Shown: in pieces, positions 39,570 through 48,438 of the stretch
How positions within the stretch are numbered: the first letter of the stretch is position 1
Layout: the number at the start of each line of letters is the position of its first letter
Source of the DNA: Georgenia sp. EYE_87
Lineage (GTDB): Bacteria; Actinomycetota; Actinomycetes; Actinomycetales; Actinomycetaceae
Direction: 5' to 3'
Length of the DNA: 64,000 nt
Assembly (NCBI RefSeq): GCF_023148685.1
Contig: NZ_JAHXNL010000005.1
Coordinates: 1-64,000, forward strand
Position numbers and translations under genes: made by a program
Notes under the pieces: generated by a model
Databases searched by the model: none
Told to the model about the DNA's origin: nothing
Seen by the model: the letters and a program-made list of their open reading frames with translations, nothing else

Positions 39570-40367
39570 TCAGTAGTCGGCCCGCCCGCCGGAGAGGTCG
39601 TAGACGAACCCGGTGGTGAAGGAGGCGTCCGGGGAGGTGATGTAGGAGACGAGCGCGGCCACCTCGGCGACGGTGCCGAAGCGCCCCATCGGGATGAGCG
39701 AGCGCTGCACCGCCTGACGCTCCGCGGTCATGCCGGCGATGAGGGGCGTCTCGATCGAGGCGGGGGCGATCGCGTTGACGGTGACGCCGCTCGCCGCGTA
39801 CTCCTTGCCGATCGACTTCACCATGCCGATCACGCCGGCCTTGGAGGCCGAGTACGCCGCCATCTGGGGGTTGCCCTCCTTGCCGGCGATGGACGCGACG
39901 TGCACGATCCGGCCGTAGCCGGCCGGCACCATCCGGGCGAGCGCGGCGCGCGTGACGGCGAAGGCGCCGCCGAGGTTGAGGCCGACGATCCGCTGGAACG
40001 TGTCCTGCGTCGTCTCGAGGGTCGGCTCGACCGGACCGAGGACGCCGGCGCAGTTCACGACGATCTCCAGGCCTCCGAGCTCCCGCGTCGCCTCGGCGAC
40101 CGCCTCCTCCACGGAGTCGGCGTCGGTCACGTCGACGGAGCCGCGGTGGACGGCGCGAGAGTCCTGCGGCCAGGTGGCGGTCGCGAGGTCGAGGGCGGCG
40201 ACGGCGTGACCGGCGTCGGTGAGGCGGGCCACAACCGCGGCGCCCATCCCGCTGGACGCGCCGACGACGACGGCGCGCTGCGCCGTGCGCGCTCGTTCAG
40301 GGCTGGTATGGCCCGGGGCCGTGGACGGCCGGGCGGGCTCGTGCCGGGTCGTCAGCGTCTGACTCAA
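39570..40367 (-). CDS. SDR-family oxidoreductase B
   Basis: A 265-residue FabG-like short-chain dehydrogenase. The cofactor loop is VVVGASSGMGAAVV (33-46), NCAG follows, and the catalytic triad lies in HVASIAGKEG (Ser) and YSASKAG (Tyr, Lys). It ends TTGFVYDLSGGRADY. The first 30 residues are an unusual extension. MSQT and the 30-base leader before it are shared with MHS transporter A, evidence that a promoter-leader segment was copied. It probably interconverts a hydroxy and a keto intermediate of the substrate carried by transporter B. Confidence 0.9.
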   Translation of the reverse strand: MSQTLTTRHEPARPSTAPGHTSPERARTAQRAVVVGASSGMGAAVVARLTDAGHAVAALDLATATWPQDSRAVHRGSVDVTDADSVEEAVAEATRELGGLEIVVNCAGVLGPVEPTLETTQDTFQRIVGLNLGGAFAVTRAALARMVPAGYGRIVHVASIAGKEGNPQMAAYSASKAGVIGMVKSIGKEYAASGVTVNAIAPASIETPLIAGMTAERQAVQRSLIPMGRFGTVAEVAALVSYITSPDASFTTGFVYDLSGGRADY

Positions 40368-40533
40368 CGGGACTCCTTCGTCGAACGATCAGCTCTGGAA
40401 GCGGGCGGGGGGGACGTGAGCAGTCGGAGGGCGCGGTTCCGGGCGACGGCTACGTGGAGCCGCCCCCGGCGCGCCCGGCCGCGCGCCATCCACCGGCGCG
40501 GGTGTGGGCGGGAACGGGTACGTGCACGGGGAA

Positions 40534-40614
40534 CGGGAACGGACCTTGGTCCCGTGTTGCTGCGTGGCATGAAGGTAGGGGAGCCTTTGCACGCACCGCA
40601 ACCCTCTAGGTTGC
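40534..40614 (-). promoter_or_regulatory. promoter B of catabolic operon, copy of promoter A
   Basis: On the minus strand TTGCGG (40596-40601) and TACCTT (40572-40577) are 18 bases apart, identical in layout to promoter A. The operator-like TTGCA-CGCAC-CGCAA (40587-40601) overlaps the -35. A further palindrome GCAACC-CTCTA-GGTTGC (40598-40614) abuts it. The rest of the 341-base gap up to 40708 shows no other feature. Confidence 0.72.
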
Positions 40615-40708
40615 TTTTTCCGTACACCGCAAAACCGGGGGTGGCGCTCATCCCCTGTCCTGGCCTGCCGAGCCTCCGGGCGGCCCTGGCGGCTGCGACG
40701 ATGGGGCC

Positions 40709-41026
40709 GTGGACGTGACGGAGTTTCTCCTCGCCCGACTCGCGGAGGAGCGGGCCGCGCTCGACGGGGCCGAGGCCGGTACCGAGGCCGCCCTGGGCGA
40801 GGAGGGCACCGGCCGCCGTCGTGCGGAGCTCCGGGCGGTCCGGGCGATCGTCGAGCTCCACCGTGGCGCGGCCGACATCTGGGGCTTCCACGGCTGCCTG
40901 ACGTGCGGCAACGTCGCCGACACCACCGCCGGCTTCCCCTGCCCCACCGTCCGGGCACTGGCCGCCGTGCACAGCGACCACCCCGACTACCGGGCGGAGT
41001 GGGCGACGTCCGCGAACCCTGATTGA
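40709..41026 (+). CDS. DUF6221-family protein
   Basis: A 105-residue actinobacterial protein. The N-terminal helix is VTEFLLARLAEERAALDGAE. The C-terminal block contains HGCLTCGNVADT and FPCPTVRALAAVHSDHPDYRAEWA, where P-C-P-T-x-R-x-L-A and H-P-D-Y-R-x-E-W define DUF6221. Cysteines in CLTC and PCP could bind zinc. The function is unknown. The GTG start has only a weak GGGG site. It is divergent from operon B and its promoter may abut promoter B. Confidence 0.75.
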   Translation: MDVTEFLLARLAEERAALDGAEAGTEAALGEEGTGRRRAELRAVRAIVELHRGAADIWGFHGCLTCGNVADTTAGFPCPTVRALAAVHSDHPDYRAEWATSANPD

Positions 41027-41184
41027 CCCGCATCCCTGAGCGACATCGTCGTCGTCGGCACCCGGGTCGAGCGGATCACCGGGGCGTTGACGGTCAGCCC
41101 GACCGAGCTCCTCCCGATGCGTCCCACCCGCCGGACGGGCACACTCGCTGGGGTCTGAGACGGAGCGAGAAGGGAGTCTGAGCG

Positions 41185-41793
41185 GTGCGAAGCGACGACG
41201 ACGAGGGCCAGAACCAGCACCACGGAACGTCCGGGTCGCACGACAGAAAGTCGCACGGCAGAAAGATGTACCTGCGTTTCGCGGCGATGCTCCTGACCGG
41301 CATGGTGGTCATGTTCTGGGTGATGTTCGTCGGCTCCTGGGAGTGGAGCCACGTGCGCTTCAGCCAGAGCCGGATCTTCATGGCCATCACCATGGGCGGC
41401 GCCATGGGGCTGGTCATGCTCGCGTGGATGCTGAACATGTACAAGAACACCAGGGCGAACGTCGCCGTGGTCGCGGTCAGCGTCCTGCTCCTCGCGGGCG
41501 GCGCCTACCTGGACCGCAGCCAGACCACCGTGGATGACACCGCCTTCATGAGCGCCATGATCCCTCACCACTCCCTCGCCATCACCCGGTCCGAGCGTGC
41601 CGGGATCCAGGACGTGCGCGTGTGCGAGCTCGCGGTCGGGATCAGCGAGGCGCAGCGGCGCGAGATCTTCGAGATGGACTGGCTCATCGAGGACATCGAG
41701 CGCAACGGCCTCGCCACGACCGCGGAGGAGGCTGCGGCCCGCCCCGTCCCCGACTACGAAGAACCCGCCGAACGCCAGTGCGCCACCGGCTGA
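41185..41793 (+). CDS. DUF305-like membrane protein
   Basis: A 202-residue protein. A His-rich hydrophilic N-terminus (about 1-28, HHGTSGSHDRKSHGRK) precedes three membrane helices (about 31-52, 65-83, 91-106). A DUF305-type extracytoplasmic domain follows with AFMSAMIPHHSLAI, then CELAVGISEAQRREIFEMDWLI. DUF305 proteins have a four-helix ferritin-like fold; HH pairs suggest metal (often copper) binding. The GTG start follows a weak site. It is the first of three tightly packed genes. Confidence 0.82.
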   Translation: MRSDDDEGQNQHHGTSGSHDRKSHGRKMYLRFAAMLLTGMVVMFWVMFVGSWEWSHVRFSQSRIFMAITMGGAMGLVMLAWMLNMYKNTRANVAVVAVSVLLLAGGAYLDRSQTTVDDTAFMSAMIPHHSLAITRSERAGIQDVRVCELAVGISEAQRREIFEMDWLIEDIERNGLATTAEEAAARPVPDYEEPAERQCATG

Positions 41794-41797
41794 CCGG

Positions 41798-41992
41798 TTG
41801 CGGTCCGCGAGCGACATCCTCACCACCGCGGTCGCGCCGACCTTCGAGGAGATCGGCAAGCTCGCCGCCGTGGCCACGATCCGCACCGCCCTGAACTACT
41901 TCCTCGCGCGAGAGCTCAAGGAAGAACGTCGCGAGCTCGGGCAGGACACCGGAGAGGAGCGCACCGAGCGGGAGGACCCCGCGGTGCCATGA
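41798..41992 (+). pseudogene. truncated DUF1622 membrane protein
   Basis: A 64-residue frame reads SASDILTTAVAPTFEEIGKLAAVATIRTALNYFLARELKEE. This matches the C-terminal half of DUF1622 proteins, which are normally about 120 residues with two more helices before it. The only start is TTG at 41798, four bases after the DUF305 stop, and the missing half is not found in any upstream frame. It may be a 5-prime-deleted gene or a natural short form. The stop overlaps the next ATG. Confidence 0.55.
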
Positions 41993-42249
41993 GCGCCCTT
42001 CTCGACGCCGCAGCGCTCGTCGTCGCCTGCGCCGGCGTCCTTCTCAGCTTCCCGATCGGGGCGGTCGCCGGCCTGCGGCCGGCGGTGAAGGTCCTGCTGG
42101 ACTTCCTCCTCGCCGCGGGTCTGCTGCGGCTCAGCGTCGACCCCGAGTGGGAACGCCTCCTCACCGCAGCGGTCGTCGTGGCGATACGCCACGTCCTCAC
42201 GGCCGGCCTGCAGATCGGGACGGTGACCGCCCGCCGAGCGGCGCGCTAG
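41989..42249 (+). CDS. small membrane protein
   Basis: An 86-residue protein with two or three hydrophobic segments: LLDAAALVVACAGVLLSFPIGAVAGL, VKVLLDFLLAAGLLRL and LLTAAVVVAIRHVLTAGL. It overlaps the DUF1622 stop by ATGA. Small proteins with LDFLLAAGLLRL commonly accompany DUF1622 genes. The function is unknown, probably a partner of the upstream membrane proteins. Confidence 0.7.
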   Translation: MSALLDAAALVVACAGVLLSFPIGAVAGLRPAVKVLLDFLLAAGLLRLSVDPEWERLLTAAVVVAIRHVLTAGLQIGTVTARRAAR

Positions 42250-42276
42250 CACGCGTCGTTCTCGGGCCGGGGCGCC

Positions 42277-43707
42277 TCAGGCGCCGTCGCTGCCGGCCGG
42301 GTACTCCTCCAACGGAACCCGACCGTCGCGCCAGGCGTCGAGGACGGGGGTGACGATGCGCCAGCACTCCTCCGCGACGTCGCCCCGCACGGAGAGCATC
42401 GGGTCGGACTCGAGGACCCCGGCCAGGACCTCGCCGTAGGCGGGCAGCTCCCCCTGACCGAACGTGGTCGACAGGGCGACCCGGTCGAGCTGCCAAGGGT
42501 CTCCCGAACCGTTGATGTCGATCTCGAGGTCGAGGCGCTCGGGCCCCATGCCGAGGCGCAGCCGCGCCGGGTGGGACGGGCCGGTGAGGCCGACGGGCAG
42601 GTGCGGGACATGCTGGAAGGTGATGACGGCCTCCTTCCGGGCCGCGCCGATGCCCTTGCCCGACCGGAGCCGGAACGGCACGCCGCTCCAGCGCCAGTTG
42701 TCGACGAAGAAGGTCACCTCGGCGAGCGTCTCGGTGCCCCGCTCCGGGCTGACCCCAGCCTCCTCCGCGTACGCAGGAAGCTCCCGGGGCCCGATGCGGC
42801 CGGCGCCGTACCGGGCTCGTCGGCTGTGCTGCTCCGGCTCCCCCGCCCGTGTCGCCCGCAGCACCTCGGCGATCCGGTCCCGCACGTCGCGCTGTCCCAG
42901 CGTGGCCGGTGCCTCCATCGCCACCAGCGCGAGGACGTGCAGCAGGTGGCTCTCGATCATGTCCCGGAGCGCACCCGAGGTGTCGTAGTAGCGGGCACGT
43001 CCCTCCAGGCCGAGGTTCTCGTCGTAGACGATGTCCACTCGGGCGATGTGCGAGGCGTTCCAGACGGGCTCGAAGATCCGGTTCGCGAACCGGAACCCCA
43101 GGATGTTGAGCACCGTGCTCTTCCCGAGGAAGTGATCCACCCGGTGGACCTGCTCCTCCGGCACCAACCGGGCGACGACCTCGTTGAGGTGGCGGGCGGA
43201 CTCGGCGTCCGTCCCGAACGGCTTCTCCATGACGAGCCGGGTGCCCTGCGGCACCCCGATCTCCTCCAGGGCGAGGCAGGCCCGCTCGGTCACCGCGGGA
43301 GGGAGGGCGAAGTAGATCGCCACCGGCGGGGTGCACGCCGCCAGCACCCGCTGCAGATCCTCGGCCCGGGCCACGTCCGCCTGGAGGTAGACGGACTCCT
43401 GCTCCAGCCGTCGCAACGTGTCGGCCCCTGGCTCCTCGGCGCCAGCAGGCGCGAACGCCTCCCACGGCGCCACCTCGATGCTCGGCGCGACCGCGAACGC
43501 CTCCCGGAGGCGAGCGATCCACTGCTCCTGGTCCCAGTCGTCGATGCCCGCACCGACCAGGCGCAGGCTTCGCGCACGCCCGCCGGCGAGCAGGCGCCCG
43601 AGACCGGGCAGCAGCAACCGCCCTGCCAGGTCACCGCTGGCGCCCAGCACCAGCAGCGTCCGGAGCTCCTCGGCTGCGGGTTCCTCGGTCCTGGTTCCCT
43701 CGGTCAT
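42277..43707 (-). CDS. zwf: glucose-6-phosphate 1-dehydrogenase
   Basis: This 476-residue enzyme oxidises glucose 6-phosphate to 6-phosphogluconolactone with NADP. The nucleotide motif is GASGDLAGR (22-30), EKPFG is at 161-165 and the substrate/catalytic DHFLGK at 191-196 with H192. VDNWRWSGVPFRLRSGK is typical of the C-terminal domain. A GAGAGG site supports the ATG. No tal, pgl or opcA adjoins it; opcA lies 6.5 kb away. The usual actinobacterial tal-zwf-opcA-pgl order is therefore broken, and a second zwf elsewhere is likely. Confidence 0.93.
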   Translation of the reverse strand: MTEGTRTEEPAAEELRTLLVLGASGDLAGRLLLPGLGRLLAGGRARSLRLVGAGIDDWDQEQWIARLREAFAVAPSIEVAPWEAFAPAGAEEPGADTLRRLEQESVYLQADVARAEDLQRVLAACTPPVAIYFALPPAVTERACLALEEIGVPQGTRLVMEKPFGTDAESARHLNEVVARLVPEEQVHRVDHFLGKSTVLNILGFRFANRIFEPVWNASHIARVDIVYDENLGLEGRARYYDTSGALRDMIESHLLHVLALVAMEAPATLGQRDVRDRIAEVLRATRAGEPEQHSRRARYGAGRIGPRELPAYAEEAGVSPERGTETLAEVTFFVDNWRWSGVPFRLRSGKGIGAARKEAVITFQHVPHLPVGLTGPSHPARLRLGMGPERLDLEIDINGSGDPWQLDRVALSTTFGQGELPAYGEVLAGVLESDPMLSVRGDVAEECWRIVTPVLDAWRDGRVPLEEYPAGSDGA

Positions 43708-43980
43708 CGACAGCCTCTCGTCGTCGGGCGCTGCTCTCGGCCGAATCATCCTCCACGGCCCGTGACCATGCGCGTCCGAGCCCCGCACGGGACGCGTGGT
43801 GGAGAAGGACCGGAGGGCAGAGCCCTCACGCCCTCGTCCTCTGGCGGAAGCACCCGATGCGGCATCGGACGCGGCACCCGGGTGCAACTCCCGGCGACCG
43901 TGGATAGCGTGACCGTGCCCGGGGCGGGAAAGCATTCCCGCGAACGGGACCGCCGTCGCCACACCGGGGAGGACATCGAC

Positions 43981-45255
43981 GTGACCGAGCTGCACCTGAC
44001 CTACGGCGTGGTCGGTGCTCTGGGTCTCGCGCTGGCGATGGTCAGTCGCCCCATGCGTAGCCTGCCGCTCTCGGAGCCGCTGCTGGCGCTCGCGCTCGGC
44101 GTCGTCCTCGGCCCCTACGCGCTCGGGGTGGTGGACCCCGGCGCGCCGGTGCGGGACCTCGTGCTGCTCGAGCTCAGCCGCCTCATCGTCGCGGTGTCGG
44201 TGATGGGGGCCGCGCTCCGCTTCCCCGCCGCGAAGCTCGGTTCGGTCGTCCGTCCCGTGCTCGTCCTGCTGGCCGTCGTCATGCCGCTGACGGCCATGAT
44301 CTCCGGGGCGGCCGCGCTGGTGCTCGGCCTCCCGCTGGCCCTCGCCGCCCTGGTGGGCGCCTCTCTGTGCCCCACCGACCCGGTGCTCGCCGGCTCGATC
44401 GTGTCCGGCCGGCCCGCCGAGCGGGACCTCCCCGCGCGTCTGCGTCACACGCTCAGCGTCGAGAGCGGTCTGAACGACGGCCTCGCCCTGCCTCTCGTCG
44501 GCGTCGCCCTCGCCGTCGTCCTGCCCGCCACCACACCAGGCGCGGAGGCAGGCCGTCTCACCTGGGAGGTGCTCGGGGGGACGGGCATCGGCCTGGTTGC
44601 TGGCGCCGTCGCGGCGCTCGGTGTCCGCGCGGCCACCAGGGACGACGACCTCGAGCCGGGCCCGAACCTCATCCTCACCGCGCTGCTCGCCGTCGCCGTG
44701 CTCGGCCTGGGCCGGGCGGCCGGGACCGATGGGATCCTCGGTGTGTTCGTCGCCGGCACCGTCTACAACGCCATGGTCACCGGGGACGAGCGCGAGCCGC
44801 AGCAGGGCATCGACGAGGCCGTGAACAGGTACCTGTGCCTCCCGCTGTTCTTCCTGCTCGGCGTCGTCCTGCCGTGGGAGGAGTGGGCACGCTTCGGTGC
44901 CCCGGCGATCGCGTTCGTCCTGATCGTCCTCGTGGGGCGCCGGCTGCCCGCGGTGCTGGCGCTGGCCCGACCGGCCGCCCTGCGCCGCTCCGAGGCGACC
45001 TTTCTCGGCTGGTTCGGCCCGATGGGCGCCAGCTCGATCTTCTACGTCGCGCACAGCGTCGACGAGGGCGTCACCGACCCGGCATTCTTCGCCGCCGGCA
45101 CGCTCGCCATCGCGACGAGCGTGGTGGCCTTCGGGGTGACCTCCTCCCCCGGGCGCCAGCTGTACGCCCGCTCGAGCGCACCTGCGGAGGACGACGACGG
45201 CTCCCATGCGGACCCGGCGCAGCGCGAGGGACCCGCACCCACCGGCCGGCACTGA
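43981..45255 (+). CDS. CPA1-type cation:proton antiporter
   Basis: A 424-residue NhaP-like antiporter with about 12 hydrophobic segments. The ion site is visible as LCPTDPVLAG (T-D-P in helix 5) and SGLNDGLALPLV (N-D in helix 6). The short hydrophilic tail of about 40 residues is acidic. It exchanges Na+ or K+ for protons and helps pH and salt homeostasis. The GTG is preceded by GGGGAGG. A weak TAGCGT -10 lies at 43905. It diverges from zwf and precedes the DUF421 gene. Confidence 0.9.
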   Translation: MTELHLTYGVVGALGLALAMVSRPMRSLPLSEPLLALALGVVLGPYALGVVDPGAPVRDLVLLELSRLIVAVSVMGAALRFPAAKLGSVVRPVLVLLAVVMPLTAMISGAAALVLGLPLALAALVGASLCPTDPVLAGSIVSGRPAERDLPARLRHTLSVESGLNDGLALPLVGVALAVVLPATTPGAEAGRLTWEVLGGTGIGLVAGAVAALGVRAATRDDDLEPGPNLILTALLAVAVLGLGRAAGTDGILGVFVAGTVYNAMVTGDEREPQQGIDEAVNRYLCLPLFFLLGVVLPWEEWARFGAPAIAFVLIVLVGRRLPAVLALARPAALRRSEATFLGWFGPMGASSIFYVAHSVDEGVTDPAFFAAGTLAIATSVVAFGVTSSPGRQLYARSSAPAEDDDGSHADPAQREGPAPTGRH

Positions 45256-45312
45256 CCCACCACCGGCTCCGTCCAGCGCCGGTGCCCCGACAAGCAGCCC
45301 AGGAGAGAGCTC

Positions 45313-45831
45313 ATGTGGTTCGACTCGTGGCAGGACCTGACCCGCGTGCTCCTCGTCGGGGCCGCCGCCTACGGCGTCCTGGTGCTCGTCCTGCGGCTCA
45401 CCGGCAAGCGGTCGCTGGCCAAGCTCAACGCCTTCGACCTCGTCGTCACCGTGGCGCTGGGCTCCACGCTGGCCACGATCGTGCTCAGTGCGGAAGTCTC
45501 GTTCAGCGAGGGCGTGACGGCGCTCGCGCTCCTGGCCCTGCTGCAGCTCGCAATGACCTGGACGTCGTCACGCTGGCCGCGCTCGCGCACGGTCATGACG
45601 GCGGAACCGACTGTCGTCCTCCGCGACGGTGAGCCGCTGCACGACGCGATGCGCGGGCAGCGCCTGACACTCGCGGAGCTTCGACAGGCCGTGCGGTCCA
45701 GCGGATCCGGTGACCTGTCCGCCGTCGGCGCGATCGTCCTCGAGAGCGACGGGACGCTCAGCGTGATCCCGGCGGAGAAGCTCGGCGACGGCTCCGCCCT
45801 CGAGGGCACCAGCCGCCCGGGGCCGGCCTGA
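45313..45831 (+). CDS. DUF421/YetF-family membrane protein
   Basis: A 172-residue protein. Three membrane helices (about 9-27, 40-60, 66-83) are followed by a cytosolic YetF-like domain with EPTVVLRDGEPLHDAMRGQRLTLAELRQAVR and VGAIVLESDGTLSVIP. The block VLRLTGKRSLAKLNAFDLVVTVALGSTLA is the DUF421 signature. The function is unknown; members occur with stress and spore genes. AGGAGAG precedes the ATG. It ends five bases from the convergent acid-sugar kinase stop. Confidence 0.9.
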   Translation: MWFDSWQDLTRVLLVGAAAYGVLVLVLRLTGKRSLAKLNAFDLVVTVALGSTLATIVLSAEVSFSEGVTALALLALLQLAMTWTSSRWPRSRTVMTAEPTVVLRDGEPLHDAMRGQRLTLAELRQAVRSSGSGDLSAVGAIVLESDGTLSVIPAEKLGDGSALEGTSRPGPA

Positions 45832-45835
45832 CCGA

Positions 45836-47299
45836 TCACCGAGCTTCGGGGCCCAGGGCTCGGACGAGGACGTCTTCGTCCCCCAGCGGCCCCGACTTCA
45901 GCAGCACCCACAGAGGGTCGCCCCACCGGGGGGCGTCGACCCGCAGCCAGGCGACGCCGGGCGCCTCGGCGGCGCCCACGGTGCCGTGGGTGATGCCGCA
46001 CCGCTCGACGACGGCGCCCGAGGTCTCCCCGCCCGCCGTCACCAGCCGGCGCACCCCGAGCGTCAGCAGCGCCTCGGCGACCTCCCCGAGCGTCCGCTCC
46101 ACGAGCACGGCGGCCCGGTCGCGGCCGAGCGCCTCCTGCTCGGTCCGGACCACGTCCGGGGGTGCGCTCGCCACCACCCCGACCGGCCCGTCAGCCAGGT
46201 GATCCACCGCCAGGCTGCGCGCCTCGCCGACGACGTCGCGGCCGGTCGCGACCTCCGTCGGCCGGAAGCGGAGCACCGGCCAGCGGTCCTCGAAGCGGCG
46301 CACCTGCTCGAGCGTCTCGGCGGTGCAGCTCCCTGCGAGGAGCGCACCGGGCAGGTCGGCCGGCGGCCGGTCGACCGGCGGCGAACCGGGTGGCGCGGCC
46401 TCGACCGGGTGCTCGCCCGGCCGGGGCTCCACGAACGGGAGCGAGGTGGCATGCCCGGCGTCCGGGCCCGGCCGGACGGCGTCGAGGAGCGCGGTCGCCA
46501 CTCCCGCCGCCCCCGTCACCAGCGGGTGCGCCCGGGCGACCTGCCCGAGGACGGCGAGGTCGGCGTCGTCCACCGCGTCGGCGACGACGTACCGCACCCC
46601 GGCGGCGGCGAGCCGGTCGAGCGCGGCCCGGGCGCCGTCGGCACCGCCCGTCAGCGCCTGGTGCGGCAGCAGGCCGACGCCCTCCCGCGTCTGACGGGCG
46701 AGGCGCCGGACCAGGTCGGCGTCGGTGCGGGGCGTCAGCGGGTGCATCCCGGCCTCGGAGAGCAGCCGGTTCCCGACGAAAAGGTGACCCTGGTAGACCG
46801 TCCGCCCGTAGCGCGGCACCGCGGGGCAGAACAGCACCACCGGGGGCGGGTTCCCCCGACGGCGGAGCTCGGCGCACAGCGCGTCGGCGACGGGGCCGAT
46901 GTTGCCGGCGTCCGTGGAGTCGAACGTCGAGCTGTACTTCTGGAACAGCCGGGCGGCGCCGACGTCCAGCAGCCAGCGGGCGGCGGCCACCGACGCCTCG
47001 GCCGCCGCGCCGGCCTCCACGGAGCGGGTCTTGAGCCCGACGACGACCACGTCGCCGTCCGCTCCCGCCCGCTCCAGCGGCGGCACCCCGAGGTGCAGCT
47101 CGACCCGGGCGCCCGCCTCCCTCAGCGTGGCGGCGACGTCGACGGCGCCGGTGTAGTCGTCCGCGACGACGCCGAGCCGCGGGCCGGCCCGCGGGAGCCG
47201 AGGTCCGGCGTCACCGCTCGGAGCGTCGTCACCGTCCGGAGCCGGACCGCCCGGAGCCGGGCCGCCCGCGGTCGGGCCGCCCGGCGCCGCACCGGTCAC
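45836..47299 (-). CDS. four-carbon acid sugar kinase family protein (DUF1537/OtnK-like)
   Basis: A 487-residue kinase. After a 40-residue Gly/Pro-rich leader come the substrate domain motifs GVVADDYTGAVDVAATL and KYSSTFDSTDAGNIGPVADAL, then the nucleotide-binding domain with LLAGSCTAETLEQV and TAGGETSGAVVERCG. DUF1537 enzymes phosphorylate 3-oxo-tetronates, oxo-isoapionate or related acids before C-C cleavage. The start overlaps the ABC binding-protein stop by four bases, tying it to substrate import. It presumably acts on the ketone made by the dehydrogenase at 55098. Confidence 0.88.
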   Translation of the reverse strand: MTGAAPGGPTAGGPAPGGPAPDGDDAPSGDAGPRLPRAGPRLGVVADDYTGAVDVAATLREAGARVELHLGVPPLERAGADGDVVVVGLKTRSVEAGAAAEASVAAARWLLDVGAARLFQKYSSTFDSTDAGNIGPVADALCAELRRRGNPPPVVLFCPAVPRYGRTVYQGHLFVGNRLLSEAGMHPLTPRTDADLVRRLARQTREGVGLLPHQALTGGADGARAALDRLAAAGVRYVVADAVDDADLAVLGQVARAHPLVTGAAGVATALLDAVRPGPDAGHATSLPFVEPRPGEHPVEAAPPGSPPVDRPPADLPGALLAGSCTAETLEQVRRFEDRWPVLRFRPTEVATGRDVVGEARSLAVDHLADGPVGVVASAPPDVVRTEQEALGRDRAAVLVERTLGEVAEALLTLGVRRLVTAGGETSGAVVERCGITHGTVGAAEAPGVAWLRVDAPRWGDPLWVLLKSGPLGDEDVLVRALGPEAR

Positions 47300-48372
47300 G
47301 AACGCTCCTCGACCTCACCCAGCTCCTCCACGGCGGCCTCCATCGGCCCGCGGTCCACCAGCTCGGTCAGGTCGGTGGCGGCGCCGCCGCGCAGGGTCCC
47401 GAGCTCCTGCATGCGCTCGACCGTGTACTGGAGCCGGTCCTCCTCCAGGCCCACGTTCCTGGGGTAGGCCTGGACCTGCTCCATGTAGACCTCCCAGGCG
47501 CCGTCGATGACCTCCTCCTCGAACCCGGTGGCCTCGGCGATGACCGGCACCACGGCCTCGCGGTCGTCGTACATGGTGCGGTGCGCCTTGGTGATCGCCG
47601 TGGCGAACCCCTGCGCCGCCTCCTGGTTCTCCTCGAGCCACCCGGCGTCGACGAAGTACACGCCGTAGAAGTAGTCCGGCTCGACCTCGTAGAGGTTCAC
47701 CAGCGAGTGCAGGCCGGCGTCCTGGTTGGCGGCCTCGAGGGCCTGCTCGGGGTGGAGGATCGCGGAGACGATCTGCCCCTGCACCAGGGCGCCGATGTAG
47801 GCGTTGGCGTTGACGGAGATGTACTGGACGTCCTGGGCGGTCAGACCGGCGTCCTCGAGCACCATGCGAGTCATGACCTCGCGGAAGGCGCCGACCTCCT
47901 GGATGCCGACCGGCTTGCCCTGGAGGTCCTCCGGCGACTGGATCTCCTCCGGCACCACCATCTCGACCTCGAGGCGGTCGGTGTAACTGCCGATGACCTT
48001 GATCTCGCCGCCGCCCGCGAAGGCGTTGATGACCGGCTCTATGCTCGACCCGCCGACCTCGAACTCCCCGCCGACGACGCCGGTGGTCACCGAGGACCCG
48101 GACCGCAGGTTGGAGATCTCGACCTCGAGGCCGACCTCCTCGAAGTAGCCCATCGCGTCGGCGACGGCGACGTCGGAGTTGGCGAAGCTGGTGGTGCTGG
48201 TGGGCATGGCGATGCGCAGGGTGGTCGTCTCGCCGCCGCCGCCACCGGTGCCTGCGCCCCCGCCGGGCTCGGCCCCGCCGTCGTCCCCGCCGCAGGCGGC
48301 GAGGGCGACCAGGAGCGGGAGCACGCCTGTCGCGATGAGAGGGCGACGACGTCGCCCGAGCTGGTTCATCAT
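47296..48372 (-). CDS. ABC transporter substrate-binding lipoprotein (SsuA/NMT1-like)
   Basis: A 358-residue lipoprotein. After RRRR and a hydrophobic stretch comes the lipobox LVALAAC, then a Gly-rich linker and the NMT1/SsuA-type domain: RIAMPTSTTSFANSDVAVA, SGSSVTTGVVGGEFEVGG and LQGKPVGIQEVGAFREV. Families with this fold bind sulfonates, nitrate, taurine or pyrimidine precursors; here the neighbours suggest an acid sugar or derivative. ATG 48372 is chosen because GAGGAAG lies nine bases upstream; GTG 48381 is possible. Confidence 0.88.
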   Translation of the reverse strand: MMNQLGRRRRPLIATGVLPLLVALAACGGDDGGAEPGGGAGTGGGGGETTTLRIAMPTSTTSFANSDVAVADAMGYFEEVGLEVEISNLRSGSSVTTGVVGGEFEVGGSSIEPVINAFAGGGEIKVIGSYTDRLEVEMVVPEEIQSPEDLQGKPVGIQEVGAFREVMTRMVLEDAGLTAQDVQYISVNANAYIGALVQGQIVSAILHPEQALEAANQDAGLHSLVNLYEVEPDYFYGVYFVDAGWLEENQEAAQGFATAITKAHRTMYDDREAVVPVIAEATGFEEEVIDGAWEVYMEQVQAYPRNVGLEEDRLQYTVERMQELGTLRGGAATDLTELVDRGPMEAAVEELGEVEERS

Positions 48373-48438
48373 GGGATCCACTTCCTCGTGGTTGTCGGTC
48401 CGGGACGTCCGTCCGTGCCGGGAGGACGTCCCGGCGGT

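Noticed and set aside
41035-41158. A short frame reading SDIVVVGTRVERITGALTVS before the DUF305 gene
   Set aside because: It looks protein-like but has only a CTG start, no ribosome site and no family; it may be a relic.
42277-45252. A 991-residue reading of the zwf frame extending over the antiporter gene
   Set aside because: The zwf start at 43707 has a ribosome site, and the upstream extension is antisense to a well-defined membrane protein.
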